From: UBA6080 sp964607515
GTDB lineage: Bacteria > Fermentibacterota > Fermentibacteria > Fermentibacterales > JCC-6
NCBI GenBank assembly: GCA_964607515.1
Contig: CAZSKU010000012.1
Location: 8,168-72,167, forward strand
Length of the DNA stretch: 64,000 nucleotides
Reading direction: 5' to 3'
The notes under the pieces: generated by a model
Told to the model about the DNA's origin: nothing
What the model saw: the letters and a program-made list of their open reading frames with translations, nothing else
The model's database searches: none
Made by a program: the position numbers and the translations under genes
Shown: in pieces, positions 1-8,025 of the stretch
Position numbering within the stretch: the first letter of the stretch is position 1
Layout of the letters: each line of letters begins with the position of its first letter

Positions 1-502
1 GAAGCTCACCGGAGCCGTGAGCAAGTCCCGCACCTCGGTCATCTTTATAAACCAGATCAGAATGAAGATCGGCGTGATGTTCGGCAATCCCGAGACCACC
101 TCCGGAGGCAGGGCTCTGAAGTTCTACGCCAGCGTCCGGCTGGACGTCCGGCGGGTGGCCTCCATAAAGAACGGTGAAGATGTGGTAGGCAGCCGAACCC
201 GGGTGAAGGTCGTGAAGAACAAGATGGCCCCGCCCTTCAAGGAGTGCGAATTCGACATCCTCCACGGCGAGGGGATATCCCGGGAGGGGGAACTCCTCGA
301 CCTGGGTCTTGAGAAGAAGGTCATCAACCGGCGGGGAACCTGGTACTCCCTGGGCGACCTTCAGCTTGGCCAGGGAAGGGATAATTCCCGGATTTTTCTG
401 AAGGAGAACCCCGAGATCACCCTGAAACTCGAGACCGATCTCCGCACTCTTCTCGGGCTTCCCGCACAACCTGAAAAAGCCACGTCCCAGGCCGGGCAGT
501 GA
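1..502 (+). CDS. recA: Recombinase RecA, C-terminal part (5' end outside window)
   Basis: The reading frame is open from base 2 and ends with TGA at 500-502. RecA is the ATP-dependent strand-exchange protein of homologous recombination and triggers the SOS response. The visible part covers the end of the core ATPase (FINQIRMKIGVMFGNPETT, matching the conserved loop L2 region), then SGGRALKFYASVRLDVRR, and the C-terminal domain with LLDLGLEKKVINRRGTWYS. About 166 codons are present, roughly half of a normal RecA. The next gene, recX, starts inside the stop codon (GTGA), which is the usual recA-recX coupling. Confidence 0.97.
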   Translation, partial: KLTGAVSKSRTSVIFINQIRMKIGVMFGNPETTSGGRALKFYASVRLDVRRVASIKNGEDVVGSRTRVKVVKNKMAPPFKECEFDILHGEGISREGELLDLGLEKKVINRRGTWYSLGDLQLGQGRDNSRIFLKENPEITLKLETDLRTLLGLPAQPEKATSQAGQ

Positions 503-1098
503 GCGCCGAGGAAGTCCTGTCCATGTCGGAGGTCCGGCGGGGCTGGGTGGCCGCGGTGCTCTCCGACGGGTCTGTGCTGATTACCTCGCAGGCCGCCGAA
601 GCCATGGACCTAAGGCCCGGCTCTTCGGTGGACGGGGAGGTGGTGCGCCGGGAGGCCGCCCTGCTTCAGACCGCCGACGCCAGGAAGTACGCCAACCGCT
701 ACCTGGCTCTGGCCGAGAGAAGCACCGGTCAGCTGGCGGGTAAGCTCCGGGAGCGGGGATACATGCCCGAGGTGGTAAGCGGCTGTCTGGAATGGGCCCG
801 GGAGTACGGCCTGGTGGACGATCTCCGGTACGCCAGAGCCTTCGCCGCCGGGCGCACCCTGGGCAGGGCCGCGCTCAGGGCCAGGCTCAGGAAGAACGGT
901 GTCCCGGAAGCGGTAGTGGCGGAGGTGACCGCGGGGGCATGCGACGCCGGGCAGACCGAGGCGCTGACGGACATCATCAGAAGGAAGTACGGCTCCCTGA
1001 ACGACAGGGAGAGGGCCATGAGAAGGGCCGCCGGCTGGCTCGCCCGGCGGGGCTACGCCCCCTCGATCATCGCCCGGGTGCTGGAGAAGGCCCTTTGA
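499..1098 (+). CDS. recX: Regulatory protein RecX
   Basis: RecX binds RecA filaments and inhibits their extension. The protein has 199 residues. The N-terminal ~60 residues are a small strand-rich region (WVAAVLSDGSVLITS), followed by the helical RecX repeats, visible in KYANRYLALAERSTGQLAGKL, the YGLVDDLRYARAFA segment and the C-terminal ARRGYAPSIIARVLEKAL. The GTG start at 499 overlaps the recA stop by four bases; an internal ATG at 523 is a possible alternative. The order recA-recX is conserved in many bacteria. Confidence 0.93.
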   Translation: MSAEEVLSMSEVRRGWVAAVLSDGSVLITSQAAEAMDLRPGSSVDGEVVRREAALLQTADARKYANRYLALAERSTGQLAGKLRERGYMPEVVSGCLEWAREYGLVDDLRYARAFAAGRTLGRAALRARLRKNGVPEAVVAEVTAGACDAGQTEALTDIIRRKYGSLNDRERAMRRAAGWLARRGYAPSIIARVLEKAL

Positions 1099-1622
1099 AG
1101 AATCCGCACACCAGGTGGTTCTACACCGCGGTGGGGTGCATGGTTACCGGCGACCGGCCTCCCTCTCCGCCCCCGGGGCTTCCGGAGCCCATGTTACGGG
1201 CCCTGGAGATGCCGGCGCCGGAGCCTTTTCCCGGCCGGGAATACCCCGGGGAGGGTCTCACGGGAAACAGGTGCCGCAGGATATACGGCGCCGCCTGGGA
1301 AATCCTTCGCCCAGCAGGGTTCCGAAGGCCCGGACGTTTCGAACCCTGGCCGGGGGTGCCCCTGCTGATTCCCTTCTTCCGCGGCCCCGTGGGGGCGATA
1401 CCCCAGGGTTTCTCCCCGAGGGTGCCGCTCCACCTCCGTAGCCTGGCGGTGGCGGGAAAGGCGGCCGCCTCGGCGGCCCTGGGAATGAGGCTTCTGGTGG
1501 TCTGCGCCAGGGTGGAGCCCGAAGCCTGGGCGGTGATCCGCGCCGGGGGAGGCGTGGTGTGCACCCCTGCAACGCTTCCACAAGCCCTTTGCGAACTTGA
1601 CTTTCCCGGGGGGTCGGAATAG
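1095..1622 (+). CDS. Hypothetical protein downstream of recX
   Basis: This frame starts with TTG overlapping the recX TGA by four bases, the same coupling used elsewhere in the window, and runs 175 codons to TAG. I do not recognise the product. It is Pro/Gly/Ala-rich, has no obvious signal peptide, and its C-terminal half alternates hydrophobic and glycine-rich segments (PLLIPFFRGPVGAIPQGF, MRLLVVCARVEPEAWAVIRAG), which could be a small alpha/beta fold. Open frames on the opposite strand cover the same DNA but have no coupling or ribosome-binding signal. The coding call rests mainly on the overlap geometry. Confidence 0.5.
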   Translation: MKNPHTRWFYTAVGCMVTGDRPPSPPPGLPEPMLRALEMPAPEPFPGREYPGEGLTGNRCRRIYGAAWEILRPAGFRRPGRFEPWPGVPLLIPFFRGPVGAIPQGFSPRVPLHLRSLAVAGKAAASAALGMRLLVVCARVEPEAWAVIRAGGGVVCTPATLPQALCELDFPGGSE

Positions 1623-1690
1623 ATTAGCCGTCCCCATGCCTGAACACGCACAACCCCTCGAGGGCGGGGGCGAGTTGTTTCCATAACATC

Positions 1691-1719
1691 TTGATTCGTT
1701 GATTTGTAGTTGGCATAGA
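1691..1719 (+). promoter_or_regulatory. Candidate promoter upstream of rplM
   Basis: TTGATT (1691-1696) and CATAGA (1714-1719) are separated by 17 bases in a comparatively AT-rich stretch. The rplM start codon at 1746 follows with GGAGG about six bases before it. The match to the sigma-70 consensus is only partial. Confidence 0.3.
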
Positions 1720-1745
1720 GAACAGCCCTTTTCGGAGGTAGTACG

Positions 1746-2174
1746 TTGAAAACCTATTCGGCCAAGGCCGGCGAGATACAGCGCAACTGGTGGCTGGTGA
1801 ACGCCGACGGCCTGACCCTGGGCAGACTGTCCACCAAACTCGCCATGCTGCTTCAGGGCAAGAACAAACCGGTTTACACCCCCCATCTGGACACCGGAGA
1901 CTTCGTGGTAGTGGTGAACGCCGACAAGCTGAACATCACCGGAAGAAAGCTCGACCAGAAGCGCTACTACAGACACTCGGGCTATCCCGGAGGGCAGAAG
2001 TCCGTGCTCATGCGCGACCTCATGGAGAAGCACCCCGACCGGGTTCTCAGGCACGCAGTACAGGGGATGCTGCCGAAGAACAGGCTGGGCAGGGCCCAGC
2101 TCAAGAAACTCAAGATCTATTCGGGAGACGAGCATCCCCACGGGGCCCAGCAGCCCCAGGTGCTCGAGTTCTAG
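1746..2174 (+). CDS. rplM: 50S ribosomal protein L13
   Basis: L13 is an early-assembly protein of the large ribosomal subunit. The protein has 142 residues, the normal length. Family features include WWLVNADGLTLGRLSTKLA near the N terminus, the GDFVVVVNADKLNITGRK segment and the basic VQGMLPKNRLGR motif. The start is TTG at 1746, preceded by GGAGG at 1735-1739. rpsI follows after 17 bases; the L13-S9 gene pair is conserved across bacteria. Confidence 0.97.
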   Translation: MKTYSAKAGEIQRNWWLVNADGLTLGRLSTKLAMLLQGKNKPVYTPHLDTGDFVVVVNADKLNITGRKLDQKRYYRHSGYPGGQKSVLMRDLMEKHPDRVLRHAVQGMLPKNRLGRAQLKKLKIYSGDEHPHGAQQPQVLEF

Positions 2175-2191
2175 CATCGGGAAAGGTTAGC

Positions 2192-2578
2192 ATGGATCAG
2201 CATATCGGAGTGGGTAGACGGAAGACCAGCACCGCCCGGTGCTACCTCAGAGCCGGTTCCGGAAGGATTCTCATCAACGACAGGACCCCGGGTGAGTACT
2301 TCGGCGAGCTGTCCCAGAAGGACCACGCCCTGGAACCCCTTCACGCGGTCCGGGTCATGGGTCTTTTCGACGTGGTGGTAAACGTCCGGGGCGGCGGTAT
2401 CACCGGCCAGGCCGGCGCCATCAGGATGGGCATCGCCAGAGCCCTGGTGGAAGCCAATCCTGAGTACAGGCAGACCCTCAAGACCCAGGGAATGCTCCGG
2501 CGCGATCCACGCATAGTCGAGCGCAAGAAGTACGGCAAACCGAAAGCGCGCAAGAGGTTCCAGTTCTCCAAGAGGTAG
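2192..2578 (+). CDS. rpsI: 30S ribosomal protein S9
   Basis: S9 is a small-subunit protein whose C-terminal tail reaches the P-site tRNA. The protein has 128 residues. Conserved features are GVGRRKTSTARCYLR at the N terminus, VRGGGITGQAGAIRMGIARA in the centre and the C-terminal KARKRFQFSKR ending in Lys-Arg, which is essential for tRNA contact. The start is ATG 2192 with AAAGG just upstream. It is the second gene of the rplM-rpsI pair. Confidence 0.97.
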   Translation: MDQHIGVGRRKTSTARCYLRAGSGRILINDRTPGEYFGELSQKDHALEPLHAVRVMGLFDVVVNVRGGGITGQAGAIRMGIARALVEANPEYRQTLKTQGMLRRDPRIVERKKYGKPKARKRFQFSKR

Positions 2579-2587
2579 TGTTTCAGT

Positions 2588-2660
2588 TCCCGCGGAGGCG
2601 GGACTAACTCACGGCGGGAATAAGCGGGCGTCCGGTGTCCAGTAATGGATTGGCGCCCGC
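2588..2660 (+). promoter_or_regulatory. Candidate structured leader of rpsB
   Basis: The rpsI-rpsB gap (119 bases) contains a hairpin with a six-pair stem (2588-2593 with 2598-2603, loop GGAG) and a second seven-pair GC stem (GCGGGCG 2624-2630 with CGCCCGC 2654-2660). A short CGGT/ACCG hairpin follows just before the ribosome-binding site. Ribosomal-protein leaders that bind S2 and repress rpsB are known in several bacteria. Assigning that role here is an inference from position and structure only; the first hairpin could instead attenuate transcription after rpsI. Confidence 0.35.
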
Positions 2661-2697
2661 CTCCGCCGGCGGTTTCAACCGAAAGGACGATCGAACG

Positions 2698-3531
2698 ATG
2701 CAGATTCCCTCCATTCAGCAGATGCTGGAAGCCGGGGTTCACTTCGGCCACCAGGACAAACGCTGGAACCCCGCCATGAAGAACTACATCTTCATGTCCC
2801 GGAACGGCATACACATCATAGACCTCAAGAAGACCCAGAAGGCCCTGGAGGATGCGGTGAACCTGGTCTCCAGAACCGTAGCCCAGGGCAGGGACGTGCT
2901 CTTCGTGGCCACCAAGAAGCAGGGTCGGGAGTGCGTGGAGAGCCACGCCGAAAGGTGCGGCCAGTACTTCATGACCGAACGATGGCTCGGCGGAACCCTC
3001 ACCAATTTCAAGACGGTCTTCCGCAGCATTCTCCGGCTGAATGAGCTTGAGAAAGAGGAGAAGGAGGGTTTCCCCCGGGGTCTCAAGAAGAGGGAGATTC
3101 TTCAGAAGACCCGTGAGCGGGAGAGGATCGAGAAGTACCTTCGGGGCATAAGGCACATGAAGGGTCTTCCGGGCGTTGTGATTGTGGTGGACATCAAGAA
3201 GGAGGCCATCGCGGTACAGGAGGCCAGAAGGCTGGGCATTCCGTGCGTGGGCGTGGTGGACACCAACTGCGATCCCGGCGAGGTGGACTACCCCATTCCC
3301 GGGAACGACGACGCGATCAAGTCCATCTCCCTGATCATCGGCGCCCTGTCGGACGCGGCCCTGCTGGGAGCCGAGGGCAGAAATCCCAGGGAGACCGGGG
3401 AGAAGCCGGAAACCGCCGCGGAAATGCCTGTTGAGGCAGCCGCCGGGAAGGTTGTTCCGGAAACCCGGACCGGGGAGCCGGCGCAGGAGCAGGCCCCTGT
3501 AACGGAACCGACCACCGAAGAGAAGGAATAG
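2698..3531 (+). CDS. rpsB: 30S ribosomal protein S2
   Basis: S2 is a late-assembling small-subunit protein. The protein has 277 residues. Typical S2 sequence starts at MLEAGVHFGHQDKRWNPAMK and continues through FVATKKQGRE, RWLGGTLTNFKT and GIPCVGVVDTNCDPGEVDYPIPGNDDA. The last ~50 residues are an acidic, Ala/Pro/Glu-rich tail beyond the core. The ATG at 2698 was chosen because the S2 family begins here; the frame is open further upstream through the structured leader without similarity. tsf follows four bases after the stop. Confidence 0.96.
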   Translation: MQIPSIQQMLEAGVHFGHQDKRWNPAMKNYIFMSRNGIHIIDLKKTQKALEDAVNLVSRTVAQGRDVLFVATKKQGRECVESHAERCGQYFMTERWLGGTLTNFKTVFRSILRLNELEKEEKEGFPRGLKKREILQKTRERERIEKYLRGIRHMKGLPGVVIVVDIKKEAIAVQEARRLGIPCVGVVDTNCDPGEVDYPIPGNDDAIKSISLIIGALSDAALLGAEGRNPRETGEKPETAAEMPVEAAAGKVVPETRTGEPAQEQAPVTEPTTEEKE

Positions 3532-3535
3532 CGTC

Positions 3536-4126
3536 ATGGATGTCAAAACGATACAGGAACTCCGCAAGGTTTCGGGCGTCGGAGTGATGGAGTGCAAGAA
3601 GGCCCTGCAGGCCACCGGCGGAAAGGTGGACGAGGCCCTCAAGCTCCTCCGTGAGCAGGGCATGCAGGTGGCCGCCAAGAAGGCCACCCGGGAGGCCAAC
3701 GAGGGCCGCGTGGAATCCTACATCCATTTCAACGGGAAGATGGGCGTCCTGGTGGAGGTGAACTGCGAAACCGACTTCGTGGCCCGCACCGATGACTTCA
3801 TGACCTTCTGCAAGGAACTGGCGGTGCACATCGGCGCAATGATGCCCGAGTACGTCTCCAGCGCCCACGTCCCGGCCGAGAGGCTGGAGGAGGAGAAGGG
3901 CATTCTCCTGAAGCAGCTCGAAGGTTCCGGGAAACCCCAGAACATCCTCGACAAGATAGTCGAGGGGAGGCTTGCCAAGTTCTACGGCGAGACCTGCCTT
4001 CTGGACCAGATCTGGTTCCACGACGAGACCCTCGGGACCGTTTCCGCGGTGCTGAACAGCCTTATCGGCCGGGTAGGCGAGAACATAGTCATCAACCGCT
4101 TCTCCCGGTTCAACATAGGATCCTGA
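3536..4126 (+). CDS. tsf: Elongation factor Ts, short form
   Basis: EF-Ts is the GDP/GTP exchange factor for EF-Tu. The protein has 196 residues. The N-terminal UBA-like domain is clear (IQELRKVSGVGVMECKKAL), followed by ANEGRVESYIHFNGKMGVLVEVNCETDFVARTDDF, the exchange-core signature. It is much shorter than the ~280-residue E. coli protein and lacks one dimerisation subdomain, resembling the ~196-residue Thermus form, which works as a dimer. It sits in the usual rpsB-tsf-pyrH-frr order. Confidence 0.95.
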   Translation: MDVKTIQELRKVSGVGVMECKKALQATGGKVDEALKLLREQGMQVAAKKATREANEGRVESYIHFNGKMGVLVEVNCETDFVARTDDFMTFCKELAVHIGAMMPEYVSSAHVPAERLEEEKGILLKQLEGSGKPQNILDKIVEGRLAKFYGETCLLDQIWFHDETLGTVSAVLNSLIGRVGENIVINRFSRFNIGS

Positions 4127-4127
4127 C

Positions 4128-4847
4128 GTGGAGGAGGGCCCTCCCCACCGGGAACGGTTCCTGCTCAAGCTCAGCGGCGAAATCCTCGCCGGCGGCAGGG
4201 GACACGGAATAGATCCCGACACTGTGGTCCGCTTCGCCCGGGAACTGGCTGACCTGGCATCCCGGGGCTATCAGCCCGGAGTGGTGGCCGGGGGCGGCAA
4301 CTTCCTCAGGGGCCGCGACACCACCGACACGACCCGCACCACCGCCGACTACATGGGCATGCTGGCGACGGTCATCAACTCCCTGGCCCTGTCCGACGCT
4401 GTGCTCCGGGCGGGAGGGAGGTCCACGGTGCTGGGCGCCTTCCCCTTTCCCGAGGCCGGTGTCGAGGTCTTCAGCCCCCGACGGGCGGAGCGGCTTTTCG
4501 AAGCCGGCGAAGTGGTGTTCTTCGCGGGTGGCACCGGCAACCCCCATCTCAGCACCGACACCGCGGCTGCTCTCAGGGCCGCCCAGACCCTTTGTTCCAC
4601 CCTCTACAAGGGCACCAAGGTGGACGGAGTGTACGACCGCGACCCCAAAAAGCACCCCGGCGCCGTCCGGTTCGAGAGGTTGGGTTACCGGCAGGTCCTG
4701 GCCATGGACCTGGGCTTCATGGACGCCGCCGCCGTGGCAGTCTGCCGCGACGCGGGAATCAGAATCGCCGTTTTCGACCTGACCGGGCCCGGCAACCTCA
4801 GCAGCGTCCTCTCCGGCGGGCTTCCGGTCACGGTGGTGGAGGATTGA
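4128..4847 (+). CDS. pyrH: Uridylate (UMP) kinase
   Basis: PyrH phosphorylates UMP to UDP in pyrimidine nucleotide synthesis and belongs to the amino-acid kinase fold. The protein has 239 residues. Features include FLLKLSGEIL at the N terminus, GGGNFLRGRD, the DYMGMLATVINSLAL helix, FFAGGTGNPHLSTDTAAALRA and STLYKGTKVDGVYDRDPKK. The GTG start at 4128 lies one base after the tsf stop. The next gene, frr, begins two bases after the pyrH stop. Confidence 0.96.
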   Translation: MEEGPPHRERFLLKLSGEILAGGRGHGIDPDTVVRFARELADLASRGYQPGVVAGGGNFLRGRDTTDTTRTTADYMGMLATVINSLALSDAVLRAGGRSTVLGAFPFPEAGVEVFSPRRAERLFEAGEVVFFAGGTGNPHLSTDTAAALRAAQTLCSTLYKGTKVDGVYDRDPKKHPGAVRFERLGYRQVLAMDLGFMDAAAVAVCRDAGIRIAVFDLTGPGNLSSVLSGGLPVTVVED

Positions 4848-4849
4848 TC

Positions 4850-5407
4850 ATGCAGGAGCAGATACTTTCAGAGGTCCGCGAGAAATCGTCGAAAACCGTG
4901 CAGAACACCTCCAGGGAGATGTCGGTGATCCGTACGGGCAAGGCCAGCCCCGCCCTGCTGGACAACATCCGGGTGGAGTGCTGGGGCGACAGCCTGCCCA
5001 TCAGGCAGGTGGCCGGCATCAGCGCTCCTGAACCTCGGATGATAGTGATCCAGCCGTGGGACCAGTCCACCGCGCCGGCCATCGCCAGGGCCGTGGAGGC
5101 AAGCGAACTGGGCCTCCGGGCCACCGTGGACGGGCCGGTCATCAGGATACCCGTGCCGAAGCTCTCCGAAGAGCGCCGCAGAGACCTGACCAAACTGGTG
5201 AAGAAACTGGCCGAGGATGGGAAAACCGCCCTCAGGAATGTCCGCCGGGACGCCAACGACCAGTTGAAGAAGGCGTGCAAGGCCGGGGAGATCACTGAGG
5301 ACACCGAGAAGAAAACCCAGGACCTGGTCCAGAAGGCGGTGGACGAAGCCACGGCGGAGATAGACCGGCTTCTCAAGGCCAAGGAGAAGGAAATCCTGGA
5401 GGTCTGA
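4850..5407 (+). CDS. frr: Ribosome recycling factor
   Basis: RRF splits post-termination ribosomes together with EF-G. The protein has 185 residues, the normal length. Recognisable segments are the VIRTGKASPALLDNIRVE helix, LPIRQVAGISAPEPRMIVIQPW in the beta domain, and the long C-terminal helix with EERRRDLTKLVKKLAEDGK and ALRNVRRDANDQLKK. The ATG at 4850 follows the pyrH stop closely. Its TGA overlaps the uppS ATG by one base. Confidence 0.97.
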   Translation: MQEQILSEVREKSSKTVQNTSREMSVIRTGKASPALLDNIRVECWGDSLPIRQVAGISAPEPRMIVIQPWDQSTAPAIARAVEASELGLRATVDGPVIRIPVPKLSEERRRDLTKLVKKLAEDGKTALRNVRRDANDQLKKACKAGEITEDTEKKTQDLVQKAVDEATAEIDRLLKAKEKEILEV

Positions 5408-6111
5408 TGCCCGTTCCCCGCCATGTGGCCATAATCATGGACGGAAACGGCCGGTGGGCCAGAAAACGGGGGCTTCCCCGGACCGACGGCCATGCAGCCG
5501 CCGAGAGGGCTATTCACACCGCGGTGGAGTTCTGCGGCGAGACCGGAATCGAGTTTCTCACCCTCTACGCGTTCTCCACGGAAAACTGGAGCAGACCCAG
5601 GCTGGAGGTCGCCTTCCTGATGAGGCTTCTTTCCAGTTTCATCTCCAGGAACATCGACGAGCTGGACCGGAAGAGGGTCAGGCTCCGGGTTACCGGCCGG
5701 TTCGGCGACCTTCCGAAGAAGCAGCGGGATGACCTCACCGCAGCCATGAAAAGAACCTCGGACAACCCCGGGCTGACCCTGGTTCTGGCCCTGAGTTACG
5801 GAGGAAGGGCGGAGATCCGTGACGCCGTAGCTGACCTGGCGGCACGGGTAGCCCGGGGGGAGCTTTCCCCCGGGGACATCACCGAGGAAACCATCGGTTC
5901 TCTGCTCTACAACCCGGACATTCCGGACCCCGACCTGATCATTCGAACCTCAGGGGAACAGCGGCTCAGCAACTTCCTGCTCTGGCAGTCGGCCTACAGC
6001 GAGCTGTATTTCACACCGGTTCTCTGGCCGGACTTCCGCAGGGAGCACTTCCAGTCGGCCCTCGACGACTACTCCCAGAGGGGCCGGCGCTACGGCGGGC
6101 TGACCAGTTGA
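5407..6111 (+). CDS. uppS: Isoprenyl transferase (undecaprenyl diphosphate synthase)
   Basis: UppS condenses isopentenyl diphosphate with farnesyl diphosphate to make the C55 lipid carrier for peptidoglycan and polysaccharide export. The protein has 234 residues. The signature MDGNGRWA is at residues 11-18 with catalytic Asp12; TLYAFSTENWSRP and the C-terminal IIRTSGEQRLSNFLLWQSAY are also typical. Its ATG overlaps the frr stop by one base and its TGA overlaps the cdsA TTG start. The uppS-cdsA-dxr-rseP order links isoprenoid and phospholipid supply. Confidence 0.97.
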   Translation: MPVPRHVAIIMDGNGRWARKRGLPRTDGHAAAERAIHTAVEFCGETGIEFLTLYAFSTENWSRPRLEVAFLMRLLSSFISRNIDELDRKRVRLRVTGRFGDLPKKQRDDLTAAMKRTSDNPGLTLVLALSYGGRAEIRDAVADLAARVARGELSPGDITEETIGSLLYNPDIPDPDLIIRTSGEQRLSNFLLWQSAYSELYFTPVLWPDFRREHFQSALDDYSQRGRRYGGLTS

Positions 6112-6911
6112 GCCGTTTCCCGGGGCTCGGCGGCAGGCTTCTCGTGGCCATACCCGGAATCGCGATTTTCCTCTGGGTGGTCCTCTTCACCGGCGATACA
6201 CTGACTCTCGCGTTGTTTTCGCTTCTCTCGGGCCTTGCCGGATACGAGGCGGCCCGGTTGTGCCGCACTTCTCCGCCCGCATACCAGGGCCCGGCACTGG
6301 GCATTTCGTCAGCGCTGCTCACATGGCTCGTGGGTGCCGGTTCCCCTCTGGCCCTTCCCGTGATTCTGCTTCCCGGGGCGGTGTTGATTCCCGGGCGGCT
6401 TTTTCGAAGGGGTCCGGAGGATTTCCGGCGGGAGCCCATGGGAGCGCTGGGTCTCGCGGTCTTCTACGCCCTGGGTTTCGGGATTCTCGGCAGACTGGCC
6501 GTGGGACGGGAAGACAGGATCTTCGTTCTGCTGCCCCTGGTCACCTGCTGGGTCGGCGATACCCTGGCCTACCTGGCGGGATGCCGGTGGGGCCGCCACA
6601 AGATGCTTCCCAGGGTCAGCCCGGCGAAGTCATGGGAAGGATTCGCCGCAGGGGTTGCAGGCTCCGGTCTGGCGGCTGCGGCTCTGGGCTGGGGGCGCCA
6701 TCCGGTGGTCCTGTTTGCCGGCATAGGGGTGGTCTGCGGTGTGACCGGGGTCCTGGGGGACCTGTTCGAGAGCGCGGTGAAACGGGATGCCGGGTTGAAG
6801 GATTCGGGCGCCCTGCTGGGGAGCCACGGCGGAGTGATGGACCGCTTCGACAGCGTGGCCGCGGCGGCGCCTGCGGCGGCAGCCCTTCTGACGCTCCTCG
6901 GGATGCCGTGA
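6108..6911 (+). CDS. cdsA: Phosphatidate cytidylyltransferase
   Basis: CdsA makes CDP-diacylglycerol from phosphatidate and CTP in the inner membrane. The protein has 267 residues with multiple hydrophobic segments. Family signature regions are VTCWVGDTLAYLAG, SPAKSWEGFAAG and the C-terminal KRDAGLKDSGALLGSHGGVM followed by DRFDS. The TTG start at 6108 overlaps the uppS stop by four bases. dxr begins one base after the stop. Confidence 0.95.
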   Translation: MSRFPGLGGRLLVAIPGIAIFLWVVLFTGDTLTLALFSLLSGLAGYEAARLCRTSPPAYQGPALGISSALLTWLVGAGSPLALPVILLPGAVLIPGRLFRRGPEDFRREPMGALGLAVFYALGFGILGRLAVGREDRIFVLLPLVTCWVGDTLAYLAGCRWGRHKMLPRVSPAKSWEGFAAGVAGSGLAAAALGWGRHPVVLFAGIGVVCGVTGVLGDLFESAVKRDAGLKDSGALLGSHGGVMDRFDSVAAAAPAAAALLTLLGMP

Positions 6912-6912
6912 C

Positions 6913-8025
6913 ATGGGGCGCCGGGTGGCGGTTCTGGGATCCACCGGATCCATAGGGGTTCAGGCCCTGAGGGTGATCAAGGATAGTCCTTCCCTCGAAC
7001 TGCATTCGGTTTTCTGCGGATCGTCCGCCGAAGCGCTGGCCGACCAGGTCAGACGGTACCGGCCGGAACTGGCGGGCATCGCCACCCCCCCCGGGGGAAC
7101 CCCTCCCGAGGGGGTGTGTTCGGGTCCCGGATGCCTCCGAAGGATGATTGAAGGCGCCGACATGGTGCTCAACGCCATCGTGGGCAGCGCCGGCCTGGAA
7201 GCCAGCCTGGCCGCCCGGGAGATGGGAATCCCCCTGGCGCTGGCCAACAAGGAGAGCCTGGTCGTCGGGGGCGACCTGTTGACGGATTATCTGGAGAAGG
7301 GTCTGGTGATCCCCGTGGACAGCGAGCACAGCACGGTTTTCCGCTGCCTCTCGGGGGAAGCCCGGCCTCCGCTGAGAATTCTTCTCACCGCCAGCGGCGG
7401 AGCCCTCAGGGACACACCCCTGGAGGAGGTTCACAGGGCTACCGTGGAAAAGGTGCTGGCTCACCCCAACTGGCACATGGGGCCCAGGATAACCGTTGAC
7501 TCGGCATCCATGGTGAACAAGGCCTTCGAGGTGATCGAGGCCCGGAGGCTCTTTCCCGGAATTCCGGTAGGAGTGGTGGTGCATCCGGAGAGCATCGTGC
7601 ACTCCATGGTGGAGACCGCCGACGGGGCCTGGAAGGGGCTCATGGGGCTGCCGGACATGAGGGTTCCCATATCGTTCGCACTCCACTGGCCCGATCTTTC
7701 CGCAGCGGCCCCGGATACCGGGGAGTCCCCGGTGGATTGGGGAACCCTGAGTTTCAGGGAGCTGGACGAGCGCCGTTATCCCGCCTTCACCGCAGTCCTT
7801 GAGGCCTTCCGGGCCGGAGGGACGGCCCCGGCGGCGGCCAACGCCGCGGACGAGGAGGCGGTGGAAGCCTTTCTCTCCGGAAGGATTCCCTTCGGAGCCA
7901 TAGCCCTGGTGATCGCCGGGGTGGTCAGTGAACACCGCCCCCGGCCGGTAACGGACCTGGAGACAATCCTCGAGGCGGACGCCGGAGCCAGGGCGGCGGC
8001 CCGGCGCATGATGGAGGTCCTGTGA
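6913..8025 (+). CDS. dxr: 1-deoxy-D-xylulose 5-phosphate reductoisomerase
   Basis: Dxr converts DXP to methylerythritol 4-phosphate with NADPH, the committed step of the non-mevalonate isoprenoid pathway. The protein has 370 residues. The NADPH-binding GSTGSIG is at residues 9-15; ALANKESLVVGG, DSEHSTVFRCL, the flexible-loop region HPNWHMGPRITVDSASMVNK and VVVHPESIVHSMVE carry the metal and substrate ligands. Its TGA overlaps the rseP GTG start by four bases. Confidence 0.97.
   Translation: MGRRVAVLGSTGSIGVQALRVIKDSPSLELHSVFCGSSAEALADQVRRYRPELAGIATPPGGTPPEGVCSGPGCLRRMIEGADMVLNAIVGSAGLEASLAAREMGIPLALANKESLVVGGDLLTDYLEKGLVIPVDSEHSTVFRCLSGEARPPLRILLTASGGALRDTPLEEVHRATVEKVLAHPNWHMGPRITVDSASMVNKAFEVIEARRLFPGIPVGVVVHPESIVHSMVETADGAWKGLMGLPDMRVPISFALHWPDLSAAAPDTGESPVDWGTLSFRELDERRYPAFTAVLEAFRAGGTAPAAANAADEEAVEAFLSGRIPFGAIALVIAGVVSEHRPRPVTDLETILEADAGARAAARRMMEVL

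Noticed and set aside
1194..3699. Minus-strand open frames opposite rplM, rpsI and rpsB
   Set aside because: They mirror highly conserved ribosomal protein genes and have no start signals; GC-rich codon bias makes such frames common here.
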